Source: an uncultured Clostridium sp.
GTDB taxonomy: Bacteria; Bacillota_A; Clostridia; TANB77; CAG-508
Direction of reading: 5' to 3'
NCBI GenBank assembly: GCA_951800935.1
Contig: CATOLW010000043.1
Coordinates: 1 to 8,215 of the forward strand
Length of the DNA: 8,215 nt
A program made the position numbers and the translations under genes. The notes beneath the pieces were generated by a model. It was not told the origin of the DNA. It saw nothing but the letters and a program-made list of their open reading frames with translations, and did not search any database. Below are positions 1 to 5,942 of this stretch, piece after piece. The stretch's first letter is position 1, and each line of letters opens with the position of its first letter.

Positions 1-14
1 GAGAAGCTAGCTAT

Positions 15-1004
15 ATGAAAAAAATAAAAGAGCAACGCGGTTCTGTTACGTTGTTTATATTAATAGCCTGTTTATTTATGATTACGATTTTATTATTAGT
101 CAATATCGCAATGATGAATAAAAATGCAAGCCAAGAAAAAGAAATTATACAAATTAGCAGAAACTATTCTGTCAATGAAACTGATTTATCCAATTCTTAT
201 GCTAACGTTGCAGATGAAAATGGATACCCTAATTATACAGAAATACAAAAAATGATTGAAAGTGCATTAGAAACAACAAAATTAGAAATTTTTCCAGTAG
301 GAAGTATATATATATCTACTAATTCAACTAATCCAGGTGAATATTTAGGAGGAACCTGGGAAAGTTATGGACAAGGAAGAACTTTAATAGGAGCAGGAAC
401 AGGAACAGATAGCAATGGCAATACACAATCTTTCCAAAATGAACAAACAGGAGGAGAATATTCACATACCATAACCAAAGAAGAAATGCCTAATCATAAT
501 CATACTGTAATACCAACAGGATCTGTTAATAGTACTTTCATCGGTAGCGCCGTTAATACTTCAACATTGGGAAATCATGCACATACTACTTCCGCTGCAT
601 CACTTATCAATGGAGCTACCAATTCAACAGGAGATCATGCCCATGGTATTTTTAATTCGAATACAGCTGCTGGATATGGTGAGTGGCTTCCTGGTAACAG
701 AGTAGAAACATCTAATGGCGTTACATTTGCAGTAACAGCAAATCAAGTATCAGCTAGAATAAAAACACATTGGACATTACTAGGAATGGACTATGCAGGA
801 ATGCATTCTCATTCAGTTTCAGGAACTATACCAGCTATGACAACATCTACAGTAGGAAATCATTATCATTCTGTAACAGCTGCTGGTAGTGTCACAAGCA
901 GGTTTACTGGTAATAATACTACTACTTCATCAACTGGTTCTGGAAAAGCAGCAAATGTATTAGAACCATACATTGCAACATATATATGGAAAAGAATAAG
1001 CTAA
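15..1004 (+). CDS. Membrane-anchored protein with phage tail-fibre/collar-type C-terminal domain
   Basis: The 329-residue protein begins with a short basic segment, then a hydrophobic helix at about residues 9-33 preceded by QRGSVTLF. This resembles a pseudopilin or TadE-like anchor without the usual Glu at position 5. A polar linker covers about 35-90. From residue 93 (FPVGSIYIS, then NPGEYLGGTWE) the sequence follows the tip domain of phage tail fibre/baseplate proteins, and it ends in the matching EPYIATYIWKR. Five HxH motifs lie at residues 161-163, 188-190, 208-210, 264-266 and 283-285. In T4 gp37-type fibres such motifs bind iron along a trimer axis. The middle is rich in Gly, Ser, Thr and Asn. 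The ATG at 15 is favoured because the hydrophobic helix follows directly and a GAGAAG lies 8 bases upstream, but the frame is open to the left edge. No other phage gene is nearby. Inference: a surface-displayed trimeric adhesin or binding protein. Confidence 0.75.
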   Translation: MKKIKEQRGSVTLFILIACLFMITILLLVNIAMMNKNASQEKEIIQISRNYSVNETDLSNSYANVADENGYPNYTEIQKMIESALETTKLEIFPVGSIYISTNSTNPGEYLGGTWESYGQGRTLIGAGTGTDSNGNTQSFQNEQTGGEYSHTITKEEMPNHNHTVIPTGSVNSTFIGSAVNTSTLGNHAHTTSAASLINGATNSTGDHAHGIFNSNTAAGYGEWLPGNRVETSNGVTFAVTANQVSARIKTHWTLLGMDYAGMHSHSVSGTIPAMTTSTVGNHYHSVTAAGSVTSRFTGNNTTTSSTGSGKAANVLEPYIATYIWKRIS

Positions 1005-1009
1005 AAAAT

Positions 1010-1050
1010 AAAAACATCTTTCTAATAATTTGATTCAGAAAGACGTTTTT
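1010..1050. terminator. Bidirectional terminator between convergent genes
   Basis: Arms 1010-1023 and 1037-1050 are complementary over 14 positions with one mismatch, around a 13-base loop. The outer A/T tracts give a T-run on either strand. Read on the minus strand, the single mismatch becomes a G-U pair. The site sits six bases after the stop of the plus-strand collar-type gene and 20 bases past the stop of mazF, so it probably serves both. Confidence 0.8.
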
Positions 1051-1070
1051 ATTTTAATATTTAATTGTTT

Positions 1071-1421
1071 TTATTCATCTAATCCAAAGCTTACACCCAA
1101 AGCATTATTCACTTTATCTATGATCTTTTCATCATCAATATGACCAATTCTCTCTTTTAATCTACTTTTATCAATGGTTCTTATCTGTTCTGCTAATACT
1201 ACTGAATTGCTTTTTAATCCACAGGAATCTGAACCTATCTCAATATGGGTTGGCAATTTGTTTTTTCCTGTCTGAGATGTAATTGCTGCAGCAATCACAG
1301 TAGGACTATATTTATTTCCTCTATCATTTTGTATAATAAGAACTGGTCGAATTCCTCCTTGTTCTGAGCCAACTACTGGACTTAAATCTGCATAAAACAT
1401 ATCTCCTCTTTTGATTTGCAT
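1071..1421 (-). CDS. mazF: MazF/NdoA-type endoribonuclease toxin
   Basis: This is a 116-residue PemK/MazF family protein, closely like Bacillus subtilis NdoA, which cleaves mRNA at a short sequence and is held in check by a MazE-type antitoxin. The N-terminus [20 protein letters not shown] and the following [12 protein letters not shown] are the family signature. Arg25 and Thr48 stand at the known catalytic positions. LPTHIEI and [13 protein letters not shown] are also conserved. A GTG at 1430 would add three residues, but it overlaps the Shine-Dalgarno AGGAG (1430-1434). The ATG at 1421 lies 8 bases after that site and gives the usual family length. No antitoxin gene lies next to it: the upstream neighbour, 56 bases away, is a GerS-like membrane protein, and the downstream neighbour is convergent. 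The gene appears intact. Confidence 0.93.
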   Translation of the reverse strand: MQIKRGDMFYADLSPVVGSEQGGIRPVLIIQNDRGNKYSPTVIAAAITSQTGKNKLPTHIEIGSDSCGLKSNSVVLAEQIRTIDKSRLKERIGHIDDEKIIDKVNNALGVSFGLDE

Positions 1422-1429
1422 ATTCTTCA

Positions 1430-1434
1430 CTCCT
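1430..1434 (-). promoter_or_regulatory. Ribosome binding site deciding the mazF start
   Basis: AGGAG on the minus strand is followed by 8 bases and ATG at 1421. It overlaps the alternative GTG codon (1428-1430), which makes that longer start very unlikely. Confidence 0.75.
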
Positions 1435-1440
1435 ACTATT

Positions 1441-1460
1441 AGTATATTGTCAAGTATATT
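1441..1460. repeat. 8-bp direct repeat upstream of mazF
   Basis: AGTATATT occurs at 1441-1448 and again at 1453-1460, separated by GTCA, so the period is 12 bases. It lies just before the mazF ribosome binding site, in the 56-base gap after the GerS-like gene. It could be an operator or simply AT-rich spacer, and no protein binding is shown. Confidence 0.4.
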
Positions 1461-1477
1461 TCATGCTATTTTAAATA

Positions 1478-2086
1478 TTAGTGGAAATGATTTATATTCA
1501 CTTCATTATATAATATGTAAATCTTAGTGCTTTTGTTCGTCCTGTTTACTTCCAATTTAGTAGGTTTTCCTGTTTTTTTATCAATCCATAATTTTTTTTC
1601 TTCTTTATCTTTTTGGGTATTCATGACTATTTCGTTTGTTTCTTCCTTCCAACTTGCTTCTTCATCTTCCTTGTAATTGTCTATAAAACAACTTAAATCT
1701 AAATTATTATCTGATATATATTCGTAATTTTCAAAAATGGTGCTTAAGCTTAAGTTTGTATTTTCTATTTTTAATTGATTTCCATTTTTGCTTATTTTTA
1801 TACCTGCTATATTGTTTGGCTCTAAAACTTCTTGCGATGAATTGTCTGGACTAGTATATTGTTGTTTTAATCTATATTGATTTTTATTTTTATTACTTTC
1901 TACTTCTACTTCTATTGTTGCTTCATATGAACTAATATTTAAAATATAATCTACAATTTCTTGACTACTAGTATTATTTCCAATTTTTAATTTTTTAGCC
2001 GTTTTACCAGAAAAATTTATGAAAAAAATAATCATACCTATTATTAATATCATCACAAGTAAAATAATTATATTCTTCTTTTTCAA
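1478..2086 (-). CDS. GerS-like (LolA-fold) membrane-anchored protein
   Basis: This is a 202-residue protein with a Lys-rich start, one membrane helix at about residues 5-24, and an extracytoplasmic domain. The segment from about residue 43 (EIVDYILNISSYEATIEVEV, then KNQYRLKQQYTSPD and EVLEP) and the end (LWIDKKTGKPTKLEV) follow the pattern of the LolA-like germination lipoprotein GerS family of clostridial spore-formers, where GerS works with CwlD in cortex modification. There is no lipobox cysteine, so it would be held by its helix and not by lipid. The start is the TTG at 2086: TAGGAGGT (2093-2100) ends 6 bases upstream, whereas a GTG at 2104 sits upstream of that site. mazF follows 56 bases downstream. 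In C. difficile, from memory, gerS is followed by alr and then mazEF, which supports the call. Family recognition is by eye, so the function is tentative. Confidence 0.6.
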   Translation of the reverse strand: MKKKNIIILLVMILIIGMIIFFINFSGKTAKKLKIGNNTSSQEIVDYILNISSYEATIEVEVESNKNKNQYRLKQQYTSPDNSSQEVLEPNNIAGIKISKNGNQLKIENTNLSLSTIFENYEYISDNNLDLSCFIDNYKEDEEASWKEETNEIVMNTQKDKEEKKLWIDKKTGKPTKLEVNRTNKSTKIYILYNEVNINHFH

Positions 2087-2092
2087 ACTTTT

Positions 2093-2100
2093 ACCTCCTA
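2093..2100 (-). promoter_or_regulatory. Ribosome binding site for a TTG start
   Basis: TAGGAGGT on the minus strand lies 6 bases before TTG at 2084-2086. It decides the start of the GerS-like gene, because the in-frame GTG at 2102-2104 lies upstream of this site and has no site of its own. Confidence 0.8.
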
Positions 2101-2119
2101 TCACTTTAGAATATAAAAA

Positions 2120-2142
2120 ATAGTAGATATCAAATCTACTAT
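2120..2142 (-). terminator. Terminator after dusB
   Basis: ATAGTAGAT (2120-2128) pairs perfectly with ATCTACTAT (2134-2142) around a 5-base loop. On the minus strand the stem is followed by a run of T. It starts 10 bases after the dusB stop and should end the minD-minE-rodA-dusB transcript. The GerS-like gene would then need its own promoter here. The best candidate is TTGATA (2128-2133) with a weak TCTAAA 17 bases on, overlapping the hairpin. I do not call it as a feature. Confidence 0.82.
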
Positions 2143-2152
2143 CATATTTATT

Positions 2153-3124
2153 TTATAGTGTTTTAAAATATTCTTCTATTTTTTGAATCAATTCTTCTTT
2201 TGTTTCTATTTGGTTTATTTGGTTTCTAAATTCACTTGAGTTCTTTAAATTTTTAGTATACCAGGCTATATGTTTTCTTAGTTCTTTAATTGCAATTTCT
2301 CCTTTTTCCTTTACCGCCAATTCAATATGTCTTTTCATAACTTCTAATTTCTCTTGGCTAGATGGTTCTGGTAATTTTTCTTTCGTTTCTAAAAAATGAG
2401 CAATTCTTTTGAAAATCCATGGATTTCCAAAGCTTCCTCTCCCTATCATAATGCCATCTACACCTGTTTCTCTAAACATCCTTAATGCTGTATGCTCATC
2501 TACAACATCTCCATTTCCGATAACTGGAATTTTCACTGCTTGTTTTACTTGTTTTATAATTTCCAAATCAGCTGTTCCAGAATAAAATTCTGTACGTGTT
2601 CTTCCATGAATAGTAATTGCAGATACACCTTCATCTTCTGCAATCTTCGCCAATTTTACTGCCACTAAATGATCTTTATCCCATCCTTTTCTACATTTTA
2701 AAGTAACAGGAACTTTAGAATTTTTAACAACTGCCTTTATTATTTTTTTGGCTTGTTCTAAATCCAATAAAAGCTTACTTCCATCTCCATTTTTCACAAC
2801 TTTAGGAGCTGGGCACCCCATATTAATATCTACAATATCTGCCATTTGGCTCACATATTTGGCTGCATACCCCATAGTTTCTTCATCACTGCCAAAAATT
2901 TGAAAACTAATTGGTCTTTTTTCTCCTTGTATATTTAATAAACGATTTGTTTTTTGATCATCATGAAAAATAGCTCTTGAACTAGCCATTTCTGTACATA
3001 CCATACCTGGTTCAAATTCTTTGCAAATCATTCGAAAAGGCTGGTTTGTTACACCAGCCATAGGAGCTAATATCAAGTTATTTTCTAATTCTACATTTCC
3101 TATTTTTAATTTATGTAAGTACAT
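2153..3124 (-). CDS. dusB: tRNA-dihydrouridine synthase (Dus/NifR3 family)
   Basis: This FMN-dependent enzyme reduces uridine to dihydrouridine in the D-loop of tRNA. From the ATG at 3124 it has 323 residues, typical for the family. Visible motifs: APMAGVTNQPFR at the start of the TIM barrel (about 20-31), DINMGCPAPKV with the catalytic Cys104, KLLLDLEQAK, LKCRKGW, TIHGRTR (171-177), VIGNGDV (201-207) and MIGRGSFGNPWIF (226-238), followed by the helical C-terminal domain. AAAGGAG at 3131-3137 lies 6 bases before this ATG, and family members start at this point. An in-frame ATG at 3187 would add 21 basic residues encoded by an inverted-repeat element and has its own AAAGGA (3192-3197) 4 bases upstream, so an extended form is possible. 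It is the last gene of the minD operon. The DusB subtype is by general resemblance. Confidence 0.95.
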   Translation of the reverse strand: MYLHKLKIGNVELENNLILAPMAGVTNQPFRMICKEFEPGMVCTEMASSRAIFHDDQKTNRLLNIQGEKRPISFQIFGSDEETMGYAAKYVSQMADIVDINMGCPAPKVVKNGDGSKLLLDLEQAKKIIKAVVKNSKVPVTLKCRKGWDKDHLVAVKLAKIAEDEGVSAITIHGRTRTEFYSGTADLEIIKQVKQAVKIPVIGNGDVVDEHTALRMFRETGVDGIMIGRGSFGNPWIFKRIAHFLETKEKLPEPSSQEKLEVMKRHIELAVKEKGEIAIKELRKHIAWYTKNLKNSSEFRNQINQIETKEELIQKIEEYFKTL

Positions 3125-3130
3125 CTTTTT

Positions 3131-3137
3131 CTCCTTT
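3131..3137 (-). promoter_or_regulatory. dusB ribosome binding site abutting the inverted repeat
   Basis: AAAGGAG on the minus strand, 6 bases before ATG 3124. It directly touches the end of the repeat arm at 3138, so the base of the predicted hairpin sits next to this site and may affect ribosome access. Confidence 0.8.
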
Positions 3138-3272
3138 GTCGCATCGGGGACGTTTCTTTTTACGACATTTTGTCGCTTTGGGGACATATCTTCCTTTATA
3201 TTAAAATATAATTTTTAAAGAACTGTCCCCAAAACGACAAAATGTCGTAAAAAGAAACGTCCCCGATGCGAC
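3138..3272. repeat. REP-like 49-bp inverted repeat with 37-base spacer
   Basis: The arms at 3138-3186 and 3224-3272 are reverse complements at 48 of 49 positions. The 37-base AT-rich spacer is 3187-3223. Each arm holds GGGGAC/GTCCCC motifs and a smaller palindrome (CGACA-TTT-TGTCG at 3163-3175 in the left arm). It occupies nearly the whole rodA-dusB gap, ending one base from the rodA stop codon and touching the dusB ribosome binding site. Elements of this style, with GTCCCC...GGGGAC ends, are dispersed in clostridial genomes and are associated with Y1/RAYT-type transposases (general knowledge). No transposase lies in the window. As RNA it would form a very stable stem inside the operon transcript. 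Confidence 0.85.
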
Positions 3273-3273
3273 A

Positions 3274-4380
3274 TCATTTCACAAATATTGTTTTTTGCCT
3301 TTTACTACTAATGTTTAATATTAGTGCTATACAAACAAAGTTGGTAATTAATGAACTTCCTCCATAGCTAATAAATGGAAGGGGTACTCCTGTGATTGGT
3401 AATAATCCCATTACCATTCCAATATTTTCTATCATATGAAATACAAATATTCCTGTTATTCCAGAAGCAATTAAGGAGCCTTCATCATCTTTAGCCGTTT
3501 TTGCTACATATAAGCATTTGGTAATAAATACTACATAGAGTATGATTATCATACCTGCTATAATGAATCCCATTTCTTCTCCAATAACCGCAAATATAAA
3601 GTCCGTTGTTTTAGGATATAAAAATCCTAGTTGTGTTTGGTTTCCTTTCAGTAATCCCATTCCTGTTAGTCCTCCTGCTCCAATAGCAAGTTTGGATTGG
3701 ATGATGTTATAGCCTGCTCCACGTGGATCTGATTCTGGATTTAAAAATATATCAATTCTTTGTTTTGCATGTCCTGGTAATATAAAATGATATAATAAGG
3801 GAACTGATACTACTACTAAGATAATCGCACTTAAAATATATTTTTTGTCTAGTCCTGCTGTTACTAACATAAATATAATTGCTGCTATAAAAGCTGCTGC
3901 TGTGCCATAGTCTGGCTGTTTTATAATGAGTAAAACTGGCAATGCAACAATAGCTAATACGATTAAAAGTTTTAGTGGTTTATTAATATTTGTTTTATCT
4001 CTTTGTTGTATTTTGGTAATAGCATAAGCTGAAAATAGAATAACAAATATTTTAGCAAATTCTCCTGGTTGAAATGAAAAAAAACCAATGTCAAACCAAC
4101 TAGTTGCTCCATTAACTCGTGGTGTGAATAATACAGCAATCAATAATAAAATACCTGCTCCATATAAGATAGGCGACATTTTCACAATGGATTTATAGTC
4201 AATTAGCATAACGATAATTCCTAAAATTAGACTCGCTACAAACCATATACATTGTTTATTGAATTCGTCATATTCTGTTTCTTGGGTAGCAGAAAATAAT
4301 GCAATTATCCCTATAATACAAAGAATAATTGCGACGATTCCTATTCCCCATTCTATATTTTTTAATTCTCTTTTTCTCAT
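3274..4380 (-). CDS. rodA: SEDS peptidoglycan glycosyltransferase, RodA type
   Basis: This 368-residue polytopic membrane protein of the FtsW/RodA/SpoVE family polymerises lipid II into glycan strands, usually paired with a class B penicillin-binding protein. About ten hydrophobic segments are visible. Motifs include ATSWFDIGFFSFQPGEFAK (92-110, with Trp95), KQPDYGTA (154-161), NPESDPRGAGYNIIQSKLAI with GGLTGMG, KTTDFIFAVIGEEMG (257-271), and the C-terminal GLLPITGVPLPFISYGGSS (325-343). Asp260 matches the essential Asp (D280 in B. subtilis RodA) and Trp95 matches W105. Position after minDE fits RodA, as in the clostridial mre-min-rodA clusters, although SpoVE or FtsW cannot be fully excluded by eye. 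It starts 20 bases after the minE stop with only a weak GAG-type ribosome site. An inverted repeat begins right after its stop. Confidence 0.9.
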   Translation of the reverse strand: MRKRELKNIEWGIGIVAIILCIIGIIALFSATQETEYDEFNKQCIWFVASLILGIIVMLIDYKSIVKMSPILYGAGILLLIAVLFTPRVNGATSWFDIGFFSFQPGEFAKIFVILFSAYAITKIQQRDKTNINKPLKLLIVLAIVALPVLLIIKQPDYGTAAAFIAAIIFMLVTAGLDKKYILSAIILVVVSVPLLYHFILPGHAKQRIDIFLNPESDPRGAGYNIIQSKLAIGAGGLTGMGLLKGNQTQLGFLYPKTTDFIFAVIGEEMGFIIAGMIIILYVVFITKCLYVAKTAKDDEGSLIASGITGIFVFHMIENIGMVMGLLPITGVPLPFISYGGSSLITNFVCIALILNISSKRQKTIFVK

Positions 4381-4400
4381 TAAATCACTCTTTTACTAAT

Positions 4401-4931
4401 TTAATCTTTTGATTTAAGCTCTTTTTTCTTATTTTCTTCTTGTCCTTCTTTGCTTTCCTTTTCACTCTTTTCTTTTACTTCAGAATCAAGAGTTTCTTCT
4501 ACTACTTGCTCTTTTACTACTTCTTCTTTCTCTTTCTCTTCACAATTATCTTTATTTATTTCTTTTTCTTCTTGTTTTCCTTCTTCTTTTATCTGGCTTT
4601 TTGGTTCTTCTGCTACTTCTTCTTTTTTCTTTTCACTTTTTATATTGATAATAGGAATATTAGCATATAAAGCTGGTGCTCCATTCGTTCCATCTTCATT
4701 CTCTCGATTCGTAAGTTTTACATCAATTGCTGTTTCATCAATGTCTATGTATTTTTTGATAACATCAATAATTTCTTGCTTCATTAATTCTAAAAAGTCT
4801 GCTGAAACATTAGCTCTATCTTGCATTAAAACTAAATGTAATCTTTCTTTTGCTGCATCTCTTGAATGGTTTGACACTTTTTCTTCTTTTTTACTTAATT
4901 TTTTAAAAAATTTCATTATGTTTTCAAACAT
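4401..4931 (-). CDS. minE: MinE topological specificity factor with a long charged C-terminal tail
   Basis: MinE stimulates the MinD ATPase and drives its release from the membrane, setting the division-site pattern. Residues 1-17 (MFENIMKFFKKLSKK) form an amphipathic membrane-targeting segment. Residues 27-66 (DAAKERLHLVLMQDRANVSA and on through EIIDVIKKYIDID) are the MinD-binding region, and 67-97 complete the dimer beta fold (ALYANIPI). A normal MinE ends at about 85-95 residues. This one continues to 176. Of the last 78 residues, 26 are Glu and 20 are Lys, so the tail is low-complexity and probably disordered or helical. The minD stop is 25 bases upstream and rodA starts 20 bases downstream, so the three are co-transcribed. 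A GGAGGG site lies about 12 bases before the ATG, a somewhat long spacing. The internal ATG at 4916 is a less likely start. Confidence 0.92.
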   Translation of the reverse strand: MFENIMKFFKKLSKKEEKVSNHSRDAAKERLHLVLMQDRANVSADFLELMKQEIIDVIKKYIDIDETAIDVKLTNRENEDGTNGAPALYANIPIINIKSEKKKEEVAEEPKSQIKEEGKQEEKEINKDNCEEKEKEEVVKEQVVEETLDSEVKEKSEKESKEGQEENKKKELKSKD

Positions 4932-4956
4932 TATTGTTTCTTACCCTCCAAATTAA

Positions 4957-5751
4957 TTATTGTTTTTTGAATAGTCCTTTTAGTTTTTCAAAAAAGCCTT
5001 TTTCTCTTCCTGGAATGGTTACTTCGATTTTTTCTCCTAATACTCTTTTAGCTATTTCTATATAGGCTTTTCCAGATGGCGCTTTTTTGTTTTGAATAAC
5101 TGGTTCTCCTTTATTAGTTTGTGTAATAATGTATTCGTCATCTGGAACAACTCCAATTAACTCAATCGATAATAAATCAACAATGTCATCTACATCCATC
5201 ATTTCACCTTTTTTTACCATGTTTGGTCTGATTCTGTTAATAACTAATTCTGGATTTTTGATTTCAGAAGATTCTAATAGACCTATGATTCGATCAGCAT
5301 CTCTTATCGCTGATATTTCTGCTGTTGTTACAACAATAGCTCGATTTGCTCCTGCAATTGCATTTTTGAATCCTTGCTCGATTCCAGCAGGGCAGTCTAT
5401 TAATATGTAGTCAAATTCTTCTTTTAATTTTTCTACTAAATTTCTCATCTGTTCTTCATTAACAGCACTTTTGTCTCTCGTTTGTGCTGCTGGTAATAAG
5501 TACAGTTCTTTAAATCTTTTATCTTTTATTAAAGCTTGTCTTAATTTGCATTTTTCTTCTACAACATCTACAATATCATATACAATTCGATTTTCTAATC
5601 CCATAACAACGTCTAAGTTGCGTAGTCCAATGTCTGTGTCTATTAATACTACTTTTTTTCCTTCTACTGCTAAACTTGAACCTAAATTTGCTGTGGTTGT
5701 TGTTTTTCCTACTCCACCTTTTCCTGATGTGATTACAATTACTTCTCCCAT
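4957..5751 (-). CDS. minD: MinD septum-site-determining ATPase
   Basis: This 264-residue ParA/MinD-family ATPase dimerises on the membrane with ATP and is released by MinE. The deviant Walker A GKGGVGKTT covers residues 10-18 with signature Lys11 and Lys16. LIDTDIGLRNLD (37-48) contains the switch I region, DCPAGIEQGF (119-128) the switch II region, and NRIRP follows at 172-176. The C-terminal GFFEKLKGLFKKQ is the amphipathic membrane-targeting helix. An ideal ribosome site AAGGAGG (5758-5764) lies 6 bases before the ATG. It is the first gene of the operon and has its own promoter. minC, often immediately upstream, is absent from this window: the upstream neighbour is a surface-protein gene that ends at its own terminator. 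Confidence 0.97.
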   Translation of the reverse strand: MGEVIVITSGKGGVGKTTTTANLGSSLAVEGKKVVLIDTDIGLRNLDVVMGLENRIVYDIVDVVEEKCKLRQALIKDKRFKELYLLPAAQTRDKSAVNEEQMRNLVEKLKEEFDYILIDCPAGIEQGFKNAIAGANRAIVVTTAEISAIRDADRIIGLLESSEIKNPELVINRIRPNMVKKGEMMDVDDIVDLLSIELIGVVPDDEYIITQTNKGEPVIQNKKAPSGKAYIEIAKRVLGEKIEVTIPGREKGFFEKLKGLFKKQ

Positions 5752-5798
5752 AATTTTCCTCCTTAGGTTTTTTCAAATATACTCATTCAAACATATAT

Positions 5799-5827
5799 AT
5801 CATATAACGAAAAGGTAAAAAAGTCAA
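5799..5827 (-). promoter_or_regulatory. Sigma-A-type promoter of the minD operon
   Basis: On the minus strand, TTGACT (5822-5827) and TATGAT (5799-5804) are separated by exactly 17 bases. Each box differs from consensus at one position. Transcription would start near 5792, giving a leader of about 40 bases before minD. The promoter lies downstream of the preceding gene's terminator, so the operon is probably transcribed independently. Confidence 0.85.
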
Positions 5828-5853
5828 TCAATTATAACAAAAATATTTCTAAA

Positions 5854-5872
5854 TTGTTACAATTTTGTTACA
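5854..5872. repeat. TTGTTACA direct repeat upstream of the minD promoter
   Basis: TTGTTACA occurs at 5854-5861 and 5865-5872, 11 bases apart, close to one helical turn. The pair sits 27 bases upstream of the minD -35 box. The spacing would suit an activator or repressor binding on one face of the helix. No regulator is identified, and chance is possible in AT-rich DNA. Confidence 0.4.
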
Positions 5873-5894
5873 TTTTTCTTCATTTAATAAAAAA

Positions 5895-5929
5895 CATCTT
5901 ATTTCGTACTTTCTTTACTAAATAAGATG
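5895..5929 (-). terminator. Terminator of the SUMF1-domain surface-protein gene
   Basis: CATCTTATTT (5895-5904) pairs perfectly with AAATAAGATG (5920-5929) around a 15-base loop. On the minus strand the stem is followed directly by TTTTTTATT. It begins 13 bases after the stop at 5943 and separates this gene from the minD operon. The plus-strand side also has a T-run, but no plus-strand gene needs it. Confidence 0.85.
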
Positions 5930-5942
5930 CTTTTTATTATTT

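Noticed and set aside
15..1004. Prophage remnant at the left edge.
   Set aside because: Only one gene has phage-like sequence, it carries its own membrane anchor, and it is followed by a normal terminator and chromosomal genes. No integrase, attachment site or other tail gene is visible.
1448..1453. TTGACA on the minus strand as a -35 box for mazF.
   Set aside because: The -10 position 17 bases downstream falls on GTGAAG beside the ribosome site, which is no -10 box. TATACT copies nearby have no -35 partner.
4440..4956. Long plus-strand open frames antisense to minE (up to 168 codons).
   Set aside because: They mirror the Glu/Lys-rich tail codons, giving Phe/Ser-rich low-complexity peptides. 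minE is clearly the coding strand by homology and operon position.
5129..5818. Plus-strand and alternate-frame open frames over minD.
   Set aside because: MinD motifs, ribosome site and promoter fix the minus-strand frame. The others are shadows.
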